Positions 25,360 to 38,300 of a stretch of 64,000 nt of DNA are shown piece after piece. The stretch's first letter is position 1, and the number at the start of each line of letters is the position of its first letter. A program made the position numbers and the translations under genes. The notes under the pieces were generated by a model that was not told the origin of the DNA, did no database searches, and saw only the letters and a program-made list of their open reading frames with translations. The stretch comes from Symbiodinium microadriaticum (Eukaryota; Sar; Dinophyceae; Suessiales; Symbiodiniaceae), in contig LSRX01001085.1 of the NCBI GenBank assembly GCA_001939145.1, positions 146,034 to 210,033 on the forward strand, written 5' to 3'.

Positions 25360-25906
25360 CTGTTGCCGAAAACATCTGCTGCTCAAGGTGAAACCAAGTG
25401 TCAGTCGTTTGAAATGAGGGCTGCAAAGGCCAACATCTTCATGTTCAGAAAATCACACAGGCTGAACATCTACACAGGCTTCCCTCTGCACTCACAAACA
25501 GAAGCAGCGCCTCGCAAGGGGAGAAGAATTGGAGCTCTGCGAGAGAATCCCGCGGAGGTTTTTAGCGCGGAAACACACCGCGACAGCACCACCCTAAGGA
25601 GTCGTCGCATCGCTGAATTCGGATTGGGCATCGGTGTCAGCAGTATCACAACAAAAACTTCCTGAATTGTCCTACAAGGTTGGGCACACGTCAAGCTTCC
25701 GGCTTGCTAACTGACACGTCCGATGCAGAGACACGCTGTCGTCGGCAAGCGCAAAAAGACTTCGAGGTGATACCTCACGAGAATGAATGGGAATTGCATC
25801 TCAAAAGTGTGTGACAAATGCGGCAAGTCTCACACGAAAGTGCGTCAACGAAATGCTGAAAGCGTGCCCTCCGGGCGTCGCTCTCTGTCGTCACTTCATG
25901 CTACTT
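25360..25906. other. Gene-less spacer
   Basis: No supported gene or repeat is recognised. Confidence 0.35.
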
Positions 25907-26275
25907 TCATTGCATTGCCTGTCGAGCCCTGCCACAACGCACCCGCTTCTCAAAGTCTTCCGGATTGGAACTGATGTTCTTCAGAGACTTCTGGAACTCT
26001 TCCACGTAGCCGGTGTGCGTCTTCAAAGCTGGTAGCCCGTGGCCATCACTGTCTTTATCCATTGACTTGAAGCTGAGTCGTGGTTCGACGAAATGCTCAA
26101 TGGGCTTGAAGTCATCCTTCAATGTCTTCTCTGTCTTCTCTTGCTTTGTTGCCTGTTTATCCAGCTGCAAGGCTTGGAGGGAGGCAGCAAAGGAATGGCC
26201 CGCCACGTTAGGAACTGCAGGCTGTGCCGGTGCTTTCGCAGGGCACGAGACCTCCTGGCTACTTGCACAACCCAT
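25907..26275 (-). CDS. small MGC-start protein, probably N-myristoylated/palmitoylated
   Basis: A 122-codon frame opening with MGCASSQEVSC. Gly2 with Ser at position 6 and a neighbouring Cys is the classical dual-acylation signal, which would anchor the protein to a membrane (inference from motif). The middle is charged and helical (LDKQATKQEKTEKTLKDDF), followed by FVEPRLSFKSMDKDSDG and then YVEEFQKSLKNISSNPEDF. The frame after FEKRV (to the stop at 25907) is probably intron, because a GTGCGT donor follows. No enzyme domain is seen. Alternative: the part from about 26030 to 25950 could instead be a further VPS53 exon. A CAG acceptor in matching phase precedes LKTHTGYVEEF, and the segment faintly resembles the VPS53 C-terminal helix. 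The MGC start favours an independent gene. Confidence 0.45.
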   Translation of the reverse strand: MGCASSQEVSCPAKAPAQPAVPNVAGHSFAASLQALQLDKQATKQEKTEKTLKDDFKPIEHFVEPRLSFKSMDKDSDGHGLPALKTHTGYVEEFQKSLKNISSNPEDFEKRVRCGRARQAMQ

Positions 26276-26870
26276 GGTCTTCGAGTCTCCAATGGCCCTC
26301 TATTGGAGGAGACTTGGGAACCCGAATCTTGAGCCCATGGATTTGAAATATGCATCATACATATATTACCATGTCCATGGCTGTCGCACATGACACGAAG
26401 AAACCGAAACCGAAACCTCAACGCCGCGATGCATTTTGTTGGGAGCCTGCCTTCTTCGTGCCCCTTTTCTTGGGGTTTTAGGGATTTGTGCAAGAACTTG
26501 CGAGGTTTTTTTCCGAGCTTTGGGCCCTGGATACCCTACTCTTCCGGACGTCGGCTCGCAAGTCTTCGGCTCCTCTTACGGTTTAGGGTTTAGGGCTTCT
26601 CTCTTTAACCAGAGACCCTTTACACGGGCTTGAGTTGTTCAAGCCGCAACTAAGGCCGGAATCCTATCCCTGGGCCGGGGGCCAGGTGGACCCCTGGAAT
26701 GCAAAAGGCCCTAAGCTGAGAAAGCGGCGCCTCTTTAGATACGATGCGTGTCACAAAACTAAAATTGCATCCTTTACGAGTTCTTGGGATCTTTATCGGA
26801 ATCCCCTGTTTTGTGAAAATCCCATGCGGAGGCTGCATGTAGCTTGTCCAAATGATGGGCGTTGCCTCAC

Positions 26871-29800
26871 CTCTGAGCCTAGCCGCATCCGGCGACGAGA
26901 GGACTTTGAGAATGATCTCCGCCTTTCCCATCTCGCGCCTGAGCTGCCGGCCGACTCTGGGTACGGGTTATTCGGGCTTCGGGTCAACTCAAACTCTCCA
27001 GCCGATTTCGGCTCGCAAGGCTGAGGTGAGGTTCGGGGCTGTAGGTGTCGGGATCCGGCTTCAGCACTCGAGCAAGCCTCGCTCGGCTACTGGTGTGAAG
27101 AGCAACACATCGGCCACCCACAACCATGCCCTTAAAGAGCCAGCACTCTGCCTAGCATGGTGCCCGAAGCAGGACCACGCAGCGTAATGAGCATAAAGAT
27201 CAGGTGCAGGGTTTAGGGGTTTAGGGTACGTACCTCTACTGCGATTTTGTGTTGCTCGACCGTTCTATTAAGATCTGGAACTTGTGGTGCAAACCTTGGT
27301 GAAGTCAAAGCTTTCTCGGCATGCCTCGATGCAAAGCCAAACGCTGAACCCTAAACCCTGAAACCCCAACCTTAACTGCGAGACACTAGCAACTTCCGGA
27401 GTTCGACTATCCAGTCGGACCGGCAAGGTGCCTTTACTCAAGCTCTGTTTTCTCCAAACAGTTTGGTGAACACTATGTGGGGTTCTAAAGAAAAAGGAGT
27501 AAAGAGAAATAGTTGGTGTTCGTACCAGTCTTCTGGACACGCACTCCGTAATATTCTGCTGTGGCGCCGCAGGTCGTTTGCACTCGTCCCATTATTTACA
27601 GGCGATCCCTGAGGCCGCGCTCTCCGGAAAGCGTTTTGGCCTAGAAATGCCTGCACCTGGCTCACGTTTCCGAATCCTGACAGTTGTGGGAAAGCATTAC
27701 GGCCATGGTCCTGAATCTCGTAAATCATGCGCTGAAAGCAGGTTCATCATGTCTCTGATTCCACCAGCACATGGGGGGAAGCAGTTTGGAACCGGTTCTG
27801 AATCCTGCCAGTCTTTGGGAGGTCCTGAATTCTCCTGGTGTCGCGCGGTAGTCTGGTTCGTGGTTTCCGGATGGCTGTTTCCTGGTGGTTCTTGTGGTGG
27901 GTCTCCTCATGGTCTGTGGTGGCCTCTGGCATCTCCTAGTGGCCTCCTGGTGGTCTCTGCGTGGTCTCCCGGTCGCGGTGGTCGTGGTCGTCCTGGTTGC
28001 CCTTGTGCAGGGCGTTGTGCTTGTGGTCGTCGTGGTGGTTTATGTAGGCTGTGGATATTCAAAGCACAGGGTGGAGAGCTGACTCATACCATTCGATATT
28101 AACAGATGAGATCTGAGAGCTATCCACGCACCACCTGGAATGATTAGAACCTGCAAAGTAAGCTCGGCTGTCTGCGGCCAGGGCTCAGAACATAGTTGCT
28201 GTATGCCGTGGGCATCTGCCGGCCCTGCCCCGCGATCACGGGTGCCTCCAGAAGCGTCGTTTTGATCAGCGCGGTGTCCAGGAGCAGCTGTTGGGCCCCT
28301 TTCTCGCTGATCTTGCGGCACTTGTGGACCTCTGTTACGAACCGCGCCACAAAGGACTGGACGAACTTGTCGCAGAAGAAGCGGTAATGAATTTTGGAAA
28401 GGTGTCGAGCTATAGGCTCGAACTGTTTCGGCAACCTTTCGCTGATGTCACCCACAAAAGCGCTGTGGTCACCCACGTCCTGCGATTCTGCATGGCACAA
28501 ACACTCATGGAATCACAGGCCAGACAGTGGATCCGAACGCGATAACTTGACAGGTCCTGTGAAAAGGCCGCCCAGTTTGTGCCTGTCATGCTGCCAAAGG
28601 CCTCGTCCAAGCTGCAGCTGACAGACTGCACAAGTGCATCGTTCGCACGGTTCACGAGATTCCGCAGGATCTCCTGCTCCTCGTGGAAACCTCACCCGAC
28701 GCCAAGAACCAAAAGCATGGTAACATCCCCTCGAGTGACTCCTAACGGTTTGCATGTGAGTTTTTTGTTGTGCGTTATAAGGAAGAGCGCGATCCTCGAA
28801 AAAAATCTCTTGGAATGGGGCATTTTGTGCGCTTCACCGTGGTTTCGAGGACATTATGAAGCAAGCGTTCAGGGAAAACTTTATGTGGAGGACGATTTCA
28901 CACTTATTCGCGGACAGTGGAGCCCATCAGCATCATCATCATCATCATCATCATTTGGTACTGGACTACAACAACTACAACATCACGAAAGTACTGTAAA
29001 TACCGAATGAAAAGGATGTGCTAGTACGTCATCAGCCCCTGCCCCCAGCCCCCGCCTGCATGCTAAAGCATGCTAAACCCTGCAAATTCGCACAAGTCAC
29101 GCGAGGGCATGCTACCAAAAACATGTGCAGAGACAGAGCCGATTTGCACCTGGAGTGAACAGTAGCGTACGAATTATGGTGGAGTATGCTGTAGTGTTCA
29201 TGTAGTACATAGCATATAGTTCATAGTATGTAGCATATGCTTAACAGTGTGTAGTATATCGTACATAGTTTAGAGTTTTAAAAGATTTCAGTTCGAGAGT
29301 ATAGAGTATAGAACATAGAGTACAGCATAATCTTGAGTATAGAGTATATTCAATACAGTACACAGTGTACTTAGAATTCTAGCATAGCACAGCAGAATCG
29401 TGTAATGTAGTGTGGTGTAGCATGGTGTGGTGAAGTGTAGTGTAATGTAGTAAACATAGCATAGCGTAGCATATATAGAACAGCATAGCATGGCACAGCA
29501 TAGTTTTGAATTGTAGTGTAGTGTAATACAACATAGTATTGTATAGTACAGTATAGCCGTATAGCATAACATAGTCTAGCATCACTGAGGTTCGGGCCAA
29601 TGCGCTCCTGGAAGTCCGAACTGATGACCTTCAGCAAGGACTCCTCCAGCTGGGGCAGTGTCTCGTCGCAATACCTCAGCATTAGGTTAAAGGGTCTACG
29701 GTTTTTTGTTGAATGATTCGTTTTTCGTTTCGTTAGGGAGTTTTTCCCTCTCGCATTGCAGAGATCAAAGCTCACGCGCGTTAGTGCGTAGGGTTTAGGG

Positions 29801-31471
29801 TTTAGGGTAGAAGCCCCCCCCAAAGCTTCGGCAGCCAGGTGGAGCTACAAGGCAAGCTCGCAAAACAGAGGCAAGGCACTCGGCCGTGCCGATGACACAG
29901 CAAACGGCTTGGACCCCAGCTACATCCAGTAGAGTCTTTTTGCCGTTGCCGGGAAGTAAGCCTGCGAGCTTTCCGGCATATTGGGTTATGATCTTCCTGA
30001 AGACCTGGAAGATGTCAAAGAGGGTGTTGTGAGTAGAGAAACCTGCACATCTGTTCATGCTACCCTTCATGGCGGCGAAAAGCTCCGGAGCCGACTTGTA
30101 GAGATACCTGGGCTCCAGGGATTCGTCCTCATCCTCGTCGTTGTCCTCGTCGTGGCCTACCATTTTGTCCGCAGAGGTCAAATTCTGCAGCACTTCCATC
30201 AGCTGCTTCTCCTCGTGCTTGACCCAAGTGCTCAAATAGGCATCGAAGCACTCACTGATGATGCCTCGGAAGCGCGGCGCGAACTCCTCTTTCGCGACCT
30301 TCGGGGCCAACGCCTCGACTTTGCCAGAGCCTCCGGCTTTGCTGGACAGGACGTCCGGGTACTTCAGGAGCAGCTGACTTGTCGACGGCCCAGGGTAGCC
30401 TTCGCCCTGGTCCTGGTCCGCCTCCACGGACCACTTCCGTGCCAACTCGTTCTCGAAGTCGATGGATTTCAGCAGCACCCGGATCATGAGCTCGGGGTCG
30501 ACCGTGTGGTGCGACGTGTCCAAGATCTCCACGAGATGCTGCCGGGTCACGTGGCAGAAGAGATCGCACAAGCCACAGGGTACTCGCCAAGACTCTGGGA
30601 ATTGCGACTTGTACTTGTCGTCAAACTCTCTCAATGTTCGCTTTAGCCACGCGAAACGGCGCTCTGCCGTCTCTAGGCCTGAGGCTTCTTTGGGTGGCTG
30701 GAATATGTCCTTGTAACCTTCTAAGAGTCGCAAGCAGAACTGTGTCACCACCTCCCTCTTCATGCCAGGGCCAAGTGCATCTACGCACTTGGCGGCTGCA
30801 ACCCCCCAGCCCTCAGGCAAACTCTCCTGCCTGGTGGCGCTACCAATACCGCCATGGAGGCACATGTAATCGTCCAGGATCTGCTGCTTCAGGTCACCGA
30901 GGACAGCTGCCTTTCGCTCTAAGAGGTCGGCGACTCTTGCAACGTGCGACAACTCCTGAAAGTGCCTCGAAAGCTCCTCAACCGCATGGATCAGGCTCGC
31001 CGCTTGCTCATAATGTCGACACTCCGCCGTGGAGCGCAACTGCTCCAGGGCCGTGATGAGCATAACCAAGCGCTTCAGGGCCGTCACGGTCAAGGTCAAA
31101 TTGCGCTTCGCGATGTCCAAAGACTTGATGTCCCGGCAGACGTCGCTGACGAGCTCCTCGGACTGTTCGGCTTTTGAGCGTATGGCTTTGATCCGCTCAA
31201 AGAGCTCCCGAACGGCGAGTTTCGCATCGCTGAGGTCAGCCTGCGCTCGGCGGCCATGGGCTGCCTGCCTTCTGATCGCACCTCGGATGCCATCTTCGAT
31301 TTGCTTCTCCTGCTGCCTCAGCTGCCCGATGAAGCTGCTGAGACCTTCTAAAGACTCCTGGTTGGGAAACTGCTTGTTGATGTAATCAACTGCATCAAAG
31401 TTGTCCGCATCCAGGGGGTCCGGTTCTTCCGATCCCAGAGGTTCAAAATCATCTTCTAAATCATCATCCAT
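26871..31471 (-). CDS. VPS53: vacuolar protein sorting-associated protein 53 (GARP/EARP subunit)
   Basis: Subunit of the GARP/EARP tethering complexes that dock endosome-derived vesicles at the trans-Golgi or recycling endosomes. Exon 1 (31471-29880) starts MDDDLEDDFEPLG and holds the family N-terminus: FDAVDYINKQFPNQESL, then coiled coil with AEQSEELVSDVCRDIKSLD and AKRNLTLTVTALKRL, then QQILDDY. Further exons: 29674-29586 (EYCDETLPQLEESL across the junction), 28690-28547 (EEQEILRNLVNRANDAL), 28487-28192 (VGDHSAFVGDI, FFCDKFVQSFVARF, KGAQQLLLDTALIK) and 26943-26871 (LRREMGKAEIILKVLSSP). Donor and acceptor phases agree at every junction and all five introns use GT-AG. About 731 residues are covered. 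The final exon(s) after 26871 are not certain (see the MGC-start entry). Start is chosen at the first Met. The upstream neighbour CSB ends 340 bp away in the same direction. Intron 1 contains TTTAGGG repeats and intron 2 CTATA-type repeats. Confidence 0.88.
26944..28191 (-). other. VPS53 intron 4
   Basis: A 1.25-kb interval between the exon ending in TAYSNY and the exon starting LRREMGKAE. It holds telomere-like words at about 27207-27228 and 27344-27362 and a GGT/GTC-rich patch at 27885-28040. No nested gene is recognised. Confidence 0.6.
29150..29585. repeat. CTATA/TAGTATAGCATAG degenerate repeat in VPS53 intron 2
   Basis: Degenerate 5-6-bp words (ATAGTATAG, GTAGTGTAATGTAG, CATAGCATAG) fill the intron from just after the donor. 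The same repeat type occurs at 39320-39410 and 40925-41240. Confidence 0.8.
29788..29810. repeat. TTTAGGG telomere-like tract in VPS53 intron 1
   Basis: Three GGGTTTA units lie in the 204-nt intron between exons 1 and 2, about 70 nt after the donor at 29879. Confidence 0.85.
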
Positions 31472-31811
31472 CGCACATGCTGCAAAGGCTCTACTGCATC
31501 TGACAACTCCGCATCTACGAGAGCCTGGAGAGCTGCAGACGCACTTGCACCCGTCCCACGACTGCGATACAGCACCAGAAGCAGAGCTGGCACTGCTGCC
31601 AATTGAATCACCTCTCTCGCCTCTCTCTCACATGGACTCAGTCACCTGTCAGCCGGGACGCAAGACACGGGAGAGGTTCTGATTGTGTTGCTACGCACAG
31701 ATACCAGAAGGTGCGGCACTCCCTGACGATGCGCCCATCAGAGAAGGCTGATTAGTGGCACGCTTTTTCTGTGGGCCGGCGGATCGAGGAGAAAGCAACT
31801 GCAAGGCTACC

Positions 31812-32340
31812 TCATCTTCGCGGCCAGAATTCCTTGCGCAAGGTCCAGTATCCTGGACTGTTCCTCAGCTGCTCAACCCTCCGAACTTGGTGCCCTAGGC
31901 CAAACGTGCCTACGACTCTGCTGGAAACCCTCCACTCGTCAGGCAAACGTCTTTGTCTGGGACTTGGTGAGGACACACATCTGCTTCAGCAAGGACTTGA
32001 AAAGATCGTTGTGGTGCGAGGCGATGTTGACGGCCAACTTCTCCAACACCTGTCCAGTTGTCAGAGAATGCCCAGACCCCGCCACACTCCTCAGCTGCTC
32101 TGAAGCTACGCACGACAACATCTGATCGCTACTAGAAGCATGCTTCCGCGGGCTCTTCCGCAGGCTAGCGAGAGTTCGAAACACAGGCAAGCCTCTTGTC
32201 CTGAAATACTTTCAAGATGTCCTCTGCGATGCTTCGGTCAGAGTCGAACAGCTCCAGCGGCAAGCCAGCGCAGTTCGACTCCTCTGCAACTTTTGGAACC
32301 TTCCGGATGCTGGGCTTCCGTCTTGGAAGGCGGGTGCGAC
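31812..32340 (-). CDS. ERCC6: CSB C-terminal exons with winged helix
   Basis: Segment from 32340 encodes [20 protein letters not shown]. The next exon, ending at 31964, encodes [19 protein letters not shown], then [14 protein letters not shown]. The last exon 31857-31812 gives [14 protein letters not shown] and stop. The GT donor at 31963 and AG acceptor at 31858 join in phase to CVLTNPGYW. The pattern matches the ubiquitin-binding winged helix at the extreme C-terminus of CSB. The assignment is by pattern recall, and the distance from the helicase exons (7.5 kb) is unusual. Confidence 0.7.
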
Positions 32341-35300
32341 CTTTGAGCTACCAAGGATTCAGTGCTATCCGCGCAGCCTTCTGTGAGCAGCACAGACATG
32401 CCACAGGCTGTTGAGAGCGTAACCTAACCAATCCGAACCACGAAACTCAGGACCCTGAACCCAAAACCCGAAACCTAAAACCCCTTATGAAGCTGAATTT
32501 TGCTGACTGCCGGCGATCCTAGGATGTTTAAACAAAAGGCCCTTAGCCACCTCAGGGGCTGTCCCACTTGGTGGGGGCTCCCGGCCCGAGTCGCCCTGTG
32601 CCATACCTGCCACGCAGCCGAGACGAGGTATCACGCTTCGTGTTCCTACTACAAGGTGAACTTCAGGTTCGGGCGTGGTGGCTGAGGCTCAAAAAAGCAC
32701 AAACATCAGGAAGATAGGGGCCTTCTCCGAAGGTGGAGAAAGGGCTTCGGGATCTCAGGTCTGGGTGTTTCGACTCTCACTGGGATGCTGGTCCAGGTTG
32801 TGACATCTCCAAAGCCTAAGACAGCTCCACAGCTTGCCCGGCACGCTATGGCTTTTCAAAGAGGTCGCCCGGGTCTTCCCACGGGCTCTCGCTATCTGAG
32901 CCTGAGTGACTCGTCCATAAGAACCACAGCCGCCATAGCCTCCGAAGTTGATGCCTCCTGGGGCGCAGGGGCGCCTGGTGCGGTCAACCTCTCGTCACCG
33001 TCGCGCCGGTGGACCCCTGCACGGAAGTGTCTGTGCCAGGTCCTCACTTGTCAAGCCAGTTCCGAGGGCTGCAGCGACCGCAAAGCCTCTCAAGCGGCTC
33101 TCTGCGCTGCCGATATTCCTCAACAGGTTCTGCCCAAAGAGATGCCTCGATCCGCTGACGACAAGTCTCCACTGTGAACCGATGGCCGGCTGCGCAAATC
33201 GTCGCCTAAGCATCACTGCCGGTAGGCCCAGGCGAGGCCTGCAAGGCCACAGACTTTGGTGCTGCTGGCACCATAGCGCAGACCGGCAGAGGCAGCAGCC
33301 CGGCCCGCATTACAAAGGCTGGAATCCAAGGCTTCCCAAGGATCGGCTGAGCAGCTGTCCGCAGAGGGTGTCTGTGGCAAAGCCTCTGCAGCCTTCAGAA
33401 GGCCCGTCAGATTGTTTCCTTTCAGCTTGGCTCCCCTTCATCTTTCCGGTCACGCCTGGACCGGTCGAGCGCAGCGCAGCGATCGAAAGGCTCGTGTTGA
33501 ATCCTGCTGAGTCTGCTGCATGCAGAGGCGACCGGCAAGTGGTCGAGGCTTTGGTATGCTGCCAGAGCCGCCAGCTATATTCAACGACCAGGTCTTGCCG
33601 GAGATCCGGAGCGCTGAAAGCGCACGGCATCAAGTGCTCCTGTTGACGTGCTTTTCCGTTCAATCTAATGGCCACGAGCGGGGACTTTAGCAAGCACCTC
33701 AGCACGAGTGAAGAAGCAACTTTACCATGTTATGGTAAAGTTGCTTCGCCACTCGTGCTAACATCCCCGCTCGTGGCCATCAGATTGAACGGAATGCGCA
33801 TGGCCCAGGGTTGTCAGGAAGTACTGAGAAGCACTCTTGGCATTGCTGCCTCCTTCCTTTTCGCTCTTGTCCTTCTTCTTTGCTTTTGCAACCTTCTTCG
33901 GAGAAGTTTTCTTCGTGATGCGACGATTGGGCTTTGAAGCCTTGGCTTCCTTCCGTCGCCCCATGGCATTAACGAAAAAAGCCCGATAAGCTCGCGGCTT
34001 GAGAGGTAGGGTTTCGGACTTCGGGCTCAGAAGCGATCTCGAGCTCCTGTTTCTGGCGGCCCTAGTAGCGACCACAATCGCTCATTGCTCCTCCTGCTGC
34101 TACTGCCACTTGTACCGTTCCTGTTCCTCTTCCTCCTGCTGCTGCTAGCACCAGTAGTTCTGCTGCTGCGACAGCTGCTATCATTGCGACGACCACGGCT
34201 GACTACGGCGACGACCACGACGACGATCCAATGAAGACACAGACGAAAATGACCATTGTTGTTTCTTTAACGGTAAAGTCTAATGCTAATTCCTATAACG
34301 CTTTATGGGGCGAGGTCTCTCAATTCTTATAACCCTAAGCCTAAACCCTTTCTACCCAGGCTTGGTTGGAGCTCGCCTGACCACCCCAAGCCCTACAGCA
34401 CGATTCTGAAAAAAAAACACCTCGGATGGCTGCCAGCTGCCGAAGTCCATGGAGGATGTCTGCCGACGCCGTGCGGGAGCTTCCTGGCACCTGGCTTAGC
34501 GTTTCCCTCTTTGAATAAGGGTTTAGGCAGTTTTTTTACCACGCGCTCAGCTGACTAGGTCGCACCGCAGGGAACTCGTTTGAGGTTCGAGGTCAGAGGC
34601 TGCAAAACATGCCAAGTGAGAAGGTCCGGGGCCTGCACATTCCACTCACAGAGACGCCAGCGCCCGTACACAAACCGATAAGGAAGGAGTGGACTGTGAA
34701 AGCGCCCACCTCCGAGTCCTAACTCAACGTATCAAAGGGAAAGGCAACCTAGCCCCTCCAAAACCCAGTACTCCCGGTGCCTATCCCACCTTGGTACGTC
34801 GAGCACCCGACAGGTAAGGGTCTCTAAGCTTCGACAACAAAAGAACAAGCTTAGGGTTTGGGGTTTAGGGTTGGCTCTTCCAGATGAGATCTACCCGGTA
34901 GGAACACATTGCAGCTCAGAACTCCTCTCTCTCTACAGTTTGGGCTTTGGGTTCGGATGGTTGATTGTCACCATCAGGTTCTAATTGCATTTTATGGCTT
35001 CAGTCTTCAAAACAAACTCCTAGCCGTCACGCTGCACACAATGGCCCACGAGGGAATTCCATGGATCCCATGCTGTGTTTCTCAGTGGAGTAGATTGGGC
35101 AGGCTGTTCCGAAACTTCGGACTGGTAGTGCAAGGTGTAGTCCCAGAAATTACTAATGGTAATGATAACAATTACAAGCACTACGAAAATGACAATCATG
35201 ATAATACTGAAATTTAGATTTGCGATTTGCTTGCCTCCTGCATTGCTGAGCGAGACACTTGGCAGGGTGTTGACAGTGAGAATACTGGTAATCGTGATAC

Positions 35301-38300
35301 AATGAGAACAATGATAAAAATGACAACAAAAATTGACAATATTGGTTGTAATACCCATACTACTACTGATAAAATGACGGTTATTGTATTATATTAATTT
35401 CAATATTCGGAGCACGAGAAATGCTGGAAGTAATGCTACACTAGAAACTAGAAACACTACCAGTATTGCACTGCTAGAAATGCTGGAAATACCAGTAAGA
35501 CGAGTATTACTAGAAATATGCCGGTAAAACTAGTAATGCTAGCAATACCGGTATCACTGTATTGGCAACAACAAGAAAAACTAAGCATGATAACAAGATG
35601 ATAATAATAATAATAACCATCATCATCATCATCATCATCATAGTAGCAGTAGCAGCAGCTGCAGGAGGAGGAGTAGTAGTAGACAGAGCCAGTTAGACCA
35701 CTTCTTGAAATGAAAACGTCTTGCCTTGGAAACCTTGAACTTGTCCTCACGCTCCTGCTCAGCAAGTCTTCGTGAAGCACAAGTTCGGCTCTCTGGATGC
35801 TGATGTGGTTCAAGCAACTGGTACAACTGCCGCTTAGTTGTGAGCCGCTTAGTTGTGACAGTCACGCAATCTGTGGCTGGATGTTAGTAAACTTATCAGA
35901 ATGTCCAGTCCGCAGAGAGACGGGACCGGACTCCCTGCGACTGGGCTCATCCGGCGGAGTAGGGCTTCATTTAGCATGGCCAGCGACTTGGGTTCACCCG
36001 TAGAGCGGAAGCATCCAGCCAAATGCCAGTGGCACACAAACCGTTCCACAGTGCGTGCAGAGCTGGCAAGCTAGTGCGCAAGTGGGCGTAATTGCAAGCA
36101 ATCAACTCCGGCGCCTGCTTCACCTGGGCTCCGGCACGCCCTCGCTGCCCAGTCCAAGTCGGTTCACCTCGCCGAAAAGGAAATCAAACAGGGCCGGGAA
36201 TGTAGGAGAAGTACCCAGGACACAGTCGGTGGCCATCTTCAAGTGGTTCTTTTTTCGAAGAGCATGGGAAGCATGAAGCCATGGGTGTAGGATGTACTTC
36301 GGTGAATGCTGCGAAAAATGATCCTCTTAAGCAAGACTATTCAAGACGTTCGCATATGCTGATTACGACCAGTCCGCCATATGTCTAATAGTATCGTTTG
36401 GATTCTTCGAGGAACGACAAATTGAAGCCCTGTGGTGTTGAAGGACTTTGAATCCGGCTTGATGCCATAGAAACTACTATTCCTCTTGAATCTTGCCAAA
36501 GCATTCATTAGTGATGCTACGTCACCGTTGCTAGTTTTTTCTACACACGGCTGCTTTTATACCAATGACAAGAAAATGGTTGAAAACCAATGCTACAATA
36601 ATCAATAATGATTTAACAACGGCGACAAAAGGCATAACCATTTTTGCCACCCACTTCGCGCACTTTACCATATCAATAATGGTCATAGTCAAAACCATAA
36701 TATATGATAAAAACATAATAACCAGCATTTCAATACTAATGATGCTTCTGGCGAATATCCTTGAACTTTACCGCTTCCTTTTTGCATCGAATTTAAACCT
36801 CGAAGCCCCAAGACAAAACCATAAGCAGAAACTCCAAGCCCCTGTCATAATTATGCCTGTGTGTAAGGTTCATCAATTTCTCGCAGGGCCCTTCTATGTC
36901 TAATTCCCGCTGGAACCCATGTAATCCCTTCGTGGGACCCTTTCAGACACCTCGTTCTTGTTTTCATCCCATCACCAATCCTCATAACCCAAAACAATCC
37001 CCAAACCCTTTCTTGAACCAGCACATAATTGGCACGTTGATGTAACCCAAACCGTCTAAAGCCCCCAACCCCCGCCCCTTTCTGCATCTGGATCTTCTAT
37101 GGATCTAAGCACCCGCCCTATAAGCCTCTAAAGCGCCAAATCCTCGTACCTCGCAGCAGCCCTCATACTAGCTCCAAAACCTTACCCTAAGCCTTTTTCC
37201 TAAACCCTGAACCCTAAACTCTAAACTCCGAACTCCAAAACCTAAACCCTAAACCCTAGACTCTAAAACCTAAGGGTCCAAGGCGCTGATGTGGTGCGCG
37301 GAGCGCTCACGGGCCGAGCGCTTCAGCGCGTCCAAGGCACGCTGGGCCACGAGGCCCGCGCTCTGGCCGACGAGCCTTTTTTGGGATTTAGGGTTTAGGG
37401 TTTAGGGTTTAGGGTTTTTGGGGCTTAGGGTTTAGGATTTAGGGTCTTGGGGTTTAGGGTTTGGGGTTTAGGGTTTAGGGTTTAGGGAGGATTTAGGGTT
37501 TAGCTTTTTCTGGTAGCATGAATTTGTACTAGGAGTTAGGATTAAGGGAACTCTTGGGGATGTAGACACTCTCAATAAAGCCCCTTTTAAGAGAGCCAAA
37601 AGAGCAGTTGAGAACAGTTCCCTTAAAGGGGTCTCCTTCGTACTACCTGTGATGTACAGCATTTGTATAAGGATTAGTTTTTTCTGGTAGCATTACTTTG
37701 TTCGTACTAGTGCTAGCCTTTTCTGGTTGCATTAAGATTAGAATTCTAAATACTAGTATTAATATTATCTGTTGCTTGCTCGCTTGCTGCTGGCCTAATA
37801 TTGTACCTGTCAAGCCCCCCGGCTTCAAGCCCACCCGAACTTTTTGTTCGGCTTTTTGGGGGAGTGAGAAACGAGCGTAGGTCTGTCGTCAGCCTACAGC
37901 CATAAAGTCCACGATGACGGCTCACAACAAGCGTTCGCGCTCGATGACACGGATTTCCTGATAAGAATGCTTTGCGCGTAGGAACAAAGTCTTCTCTTCT
38001 TCTTCTTCCACAGGGCCTACGGGACTGTCGTGGCCCCGCTTGTGTTATGGGGCTTTGAAGGGACAGTGAAAACAAACAGGTTGACATCAGGTTTCAGGAC
38101 AGACTATTCACTTATTCACCTTGACGTCCCCCTGTGTTTCTTTGGGACGCCTGTTTTGAATTCTTTGGTCATGCCGTAAGACTTGGCAAAAGCCACTGAC
38201 ACAAGGTGCAACTGGGCCCAACTAGGCGCAACAAAAACTAAGCACAGTAACAAGAGAAATTGCTCTCACCGGCGTTCACGCAAACTGTAGGCTGCTACAA

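Noticed and set aside
29288..29600. Cys/Tyr/Leu-rich frames that look like membrane proteins
   Set aside because: They translate the CTATA-type repeat inside VPS53 intron 2.
29795..29879. C-terminal 28 residues of the long VPS53 frame (CLASVLRACLVAPPG..)
   Set aside because: The splice at 29879 gives a perfect family match across the junction (TAEYCDETLPQLEE). The read-through is intronic and runs into telomere repeats.
30252..30716. Plus-strand and other-frame ORFs over VPS53 and CSB exons, including a 221-codon plus frame
   Set aside because: Shadows of the high-GC minus-strand exons; no domains.
32995..33705. Additional CSB linker exons at 33.0-33.7 kb
   Set aside because: Minus-strand frames exist, but no CSB-like motif or matching splice phase could be established.
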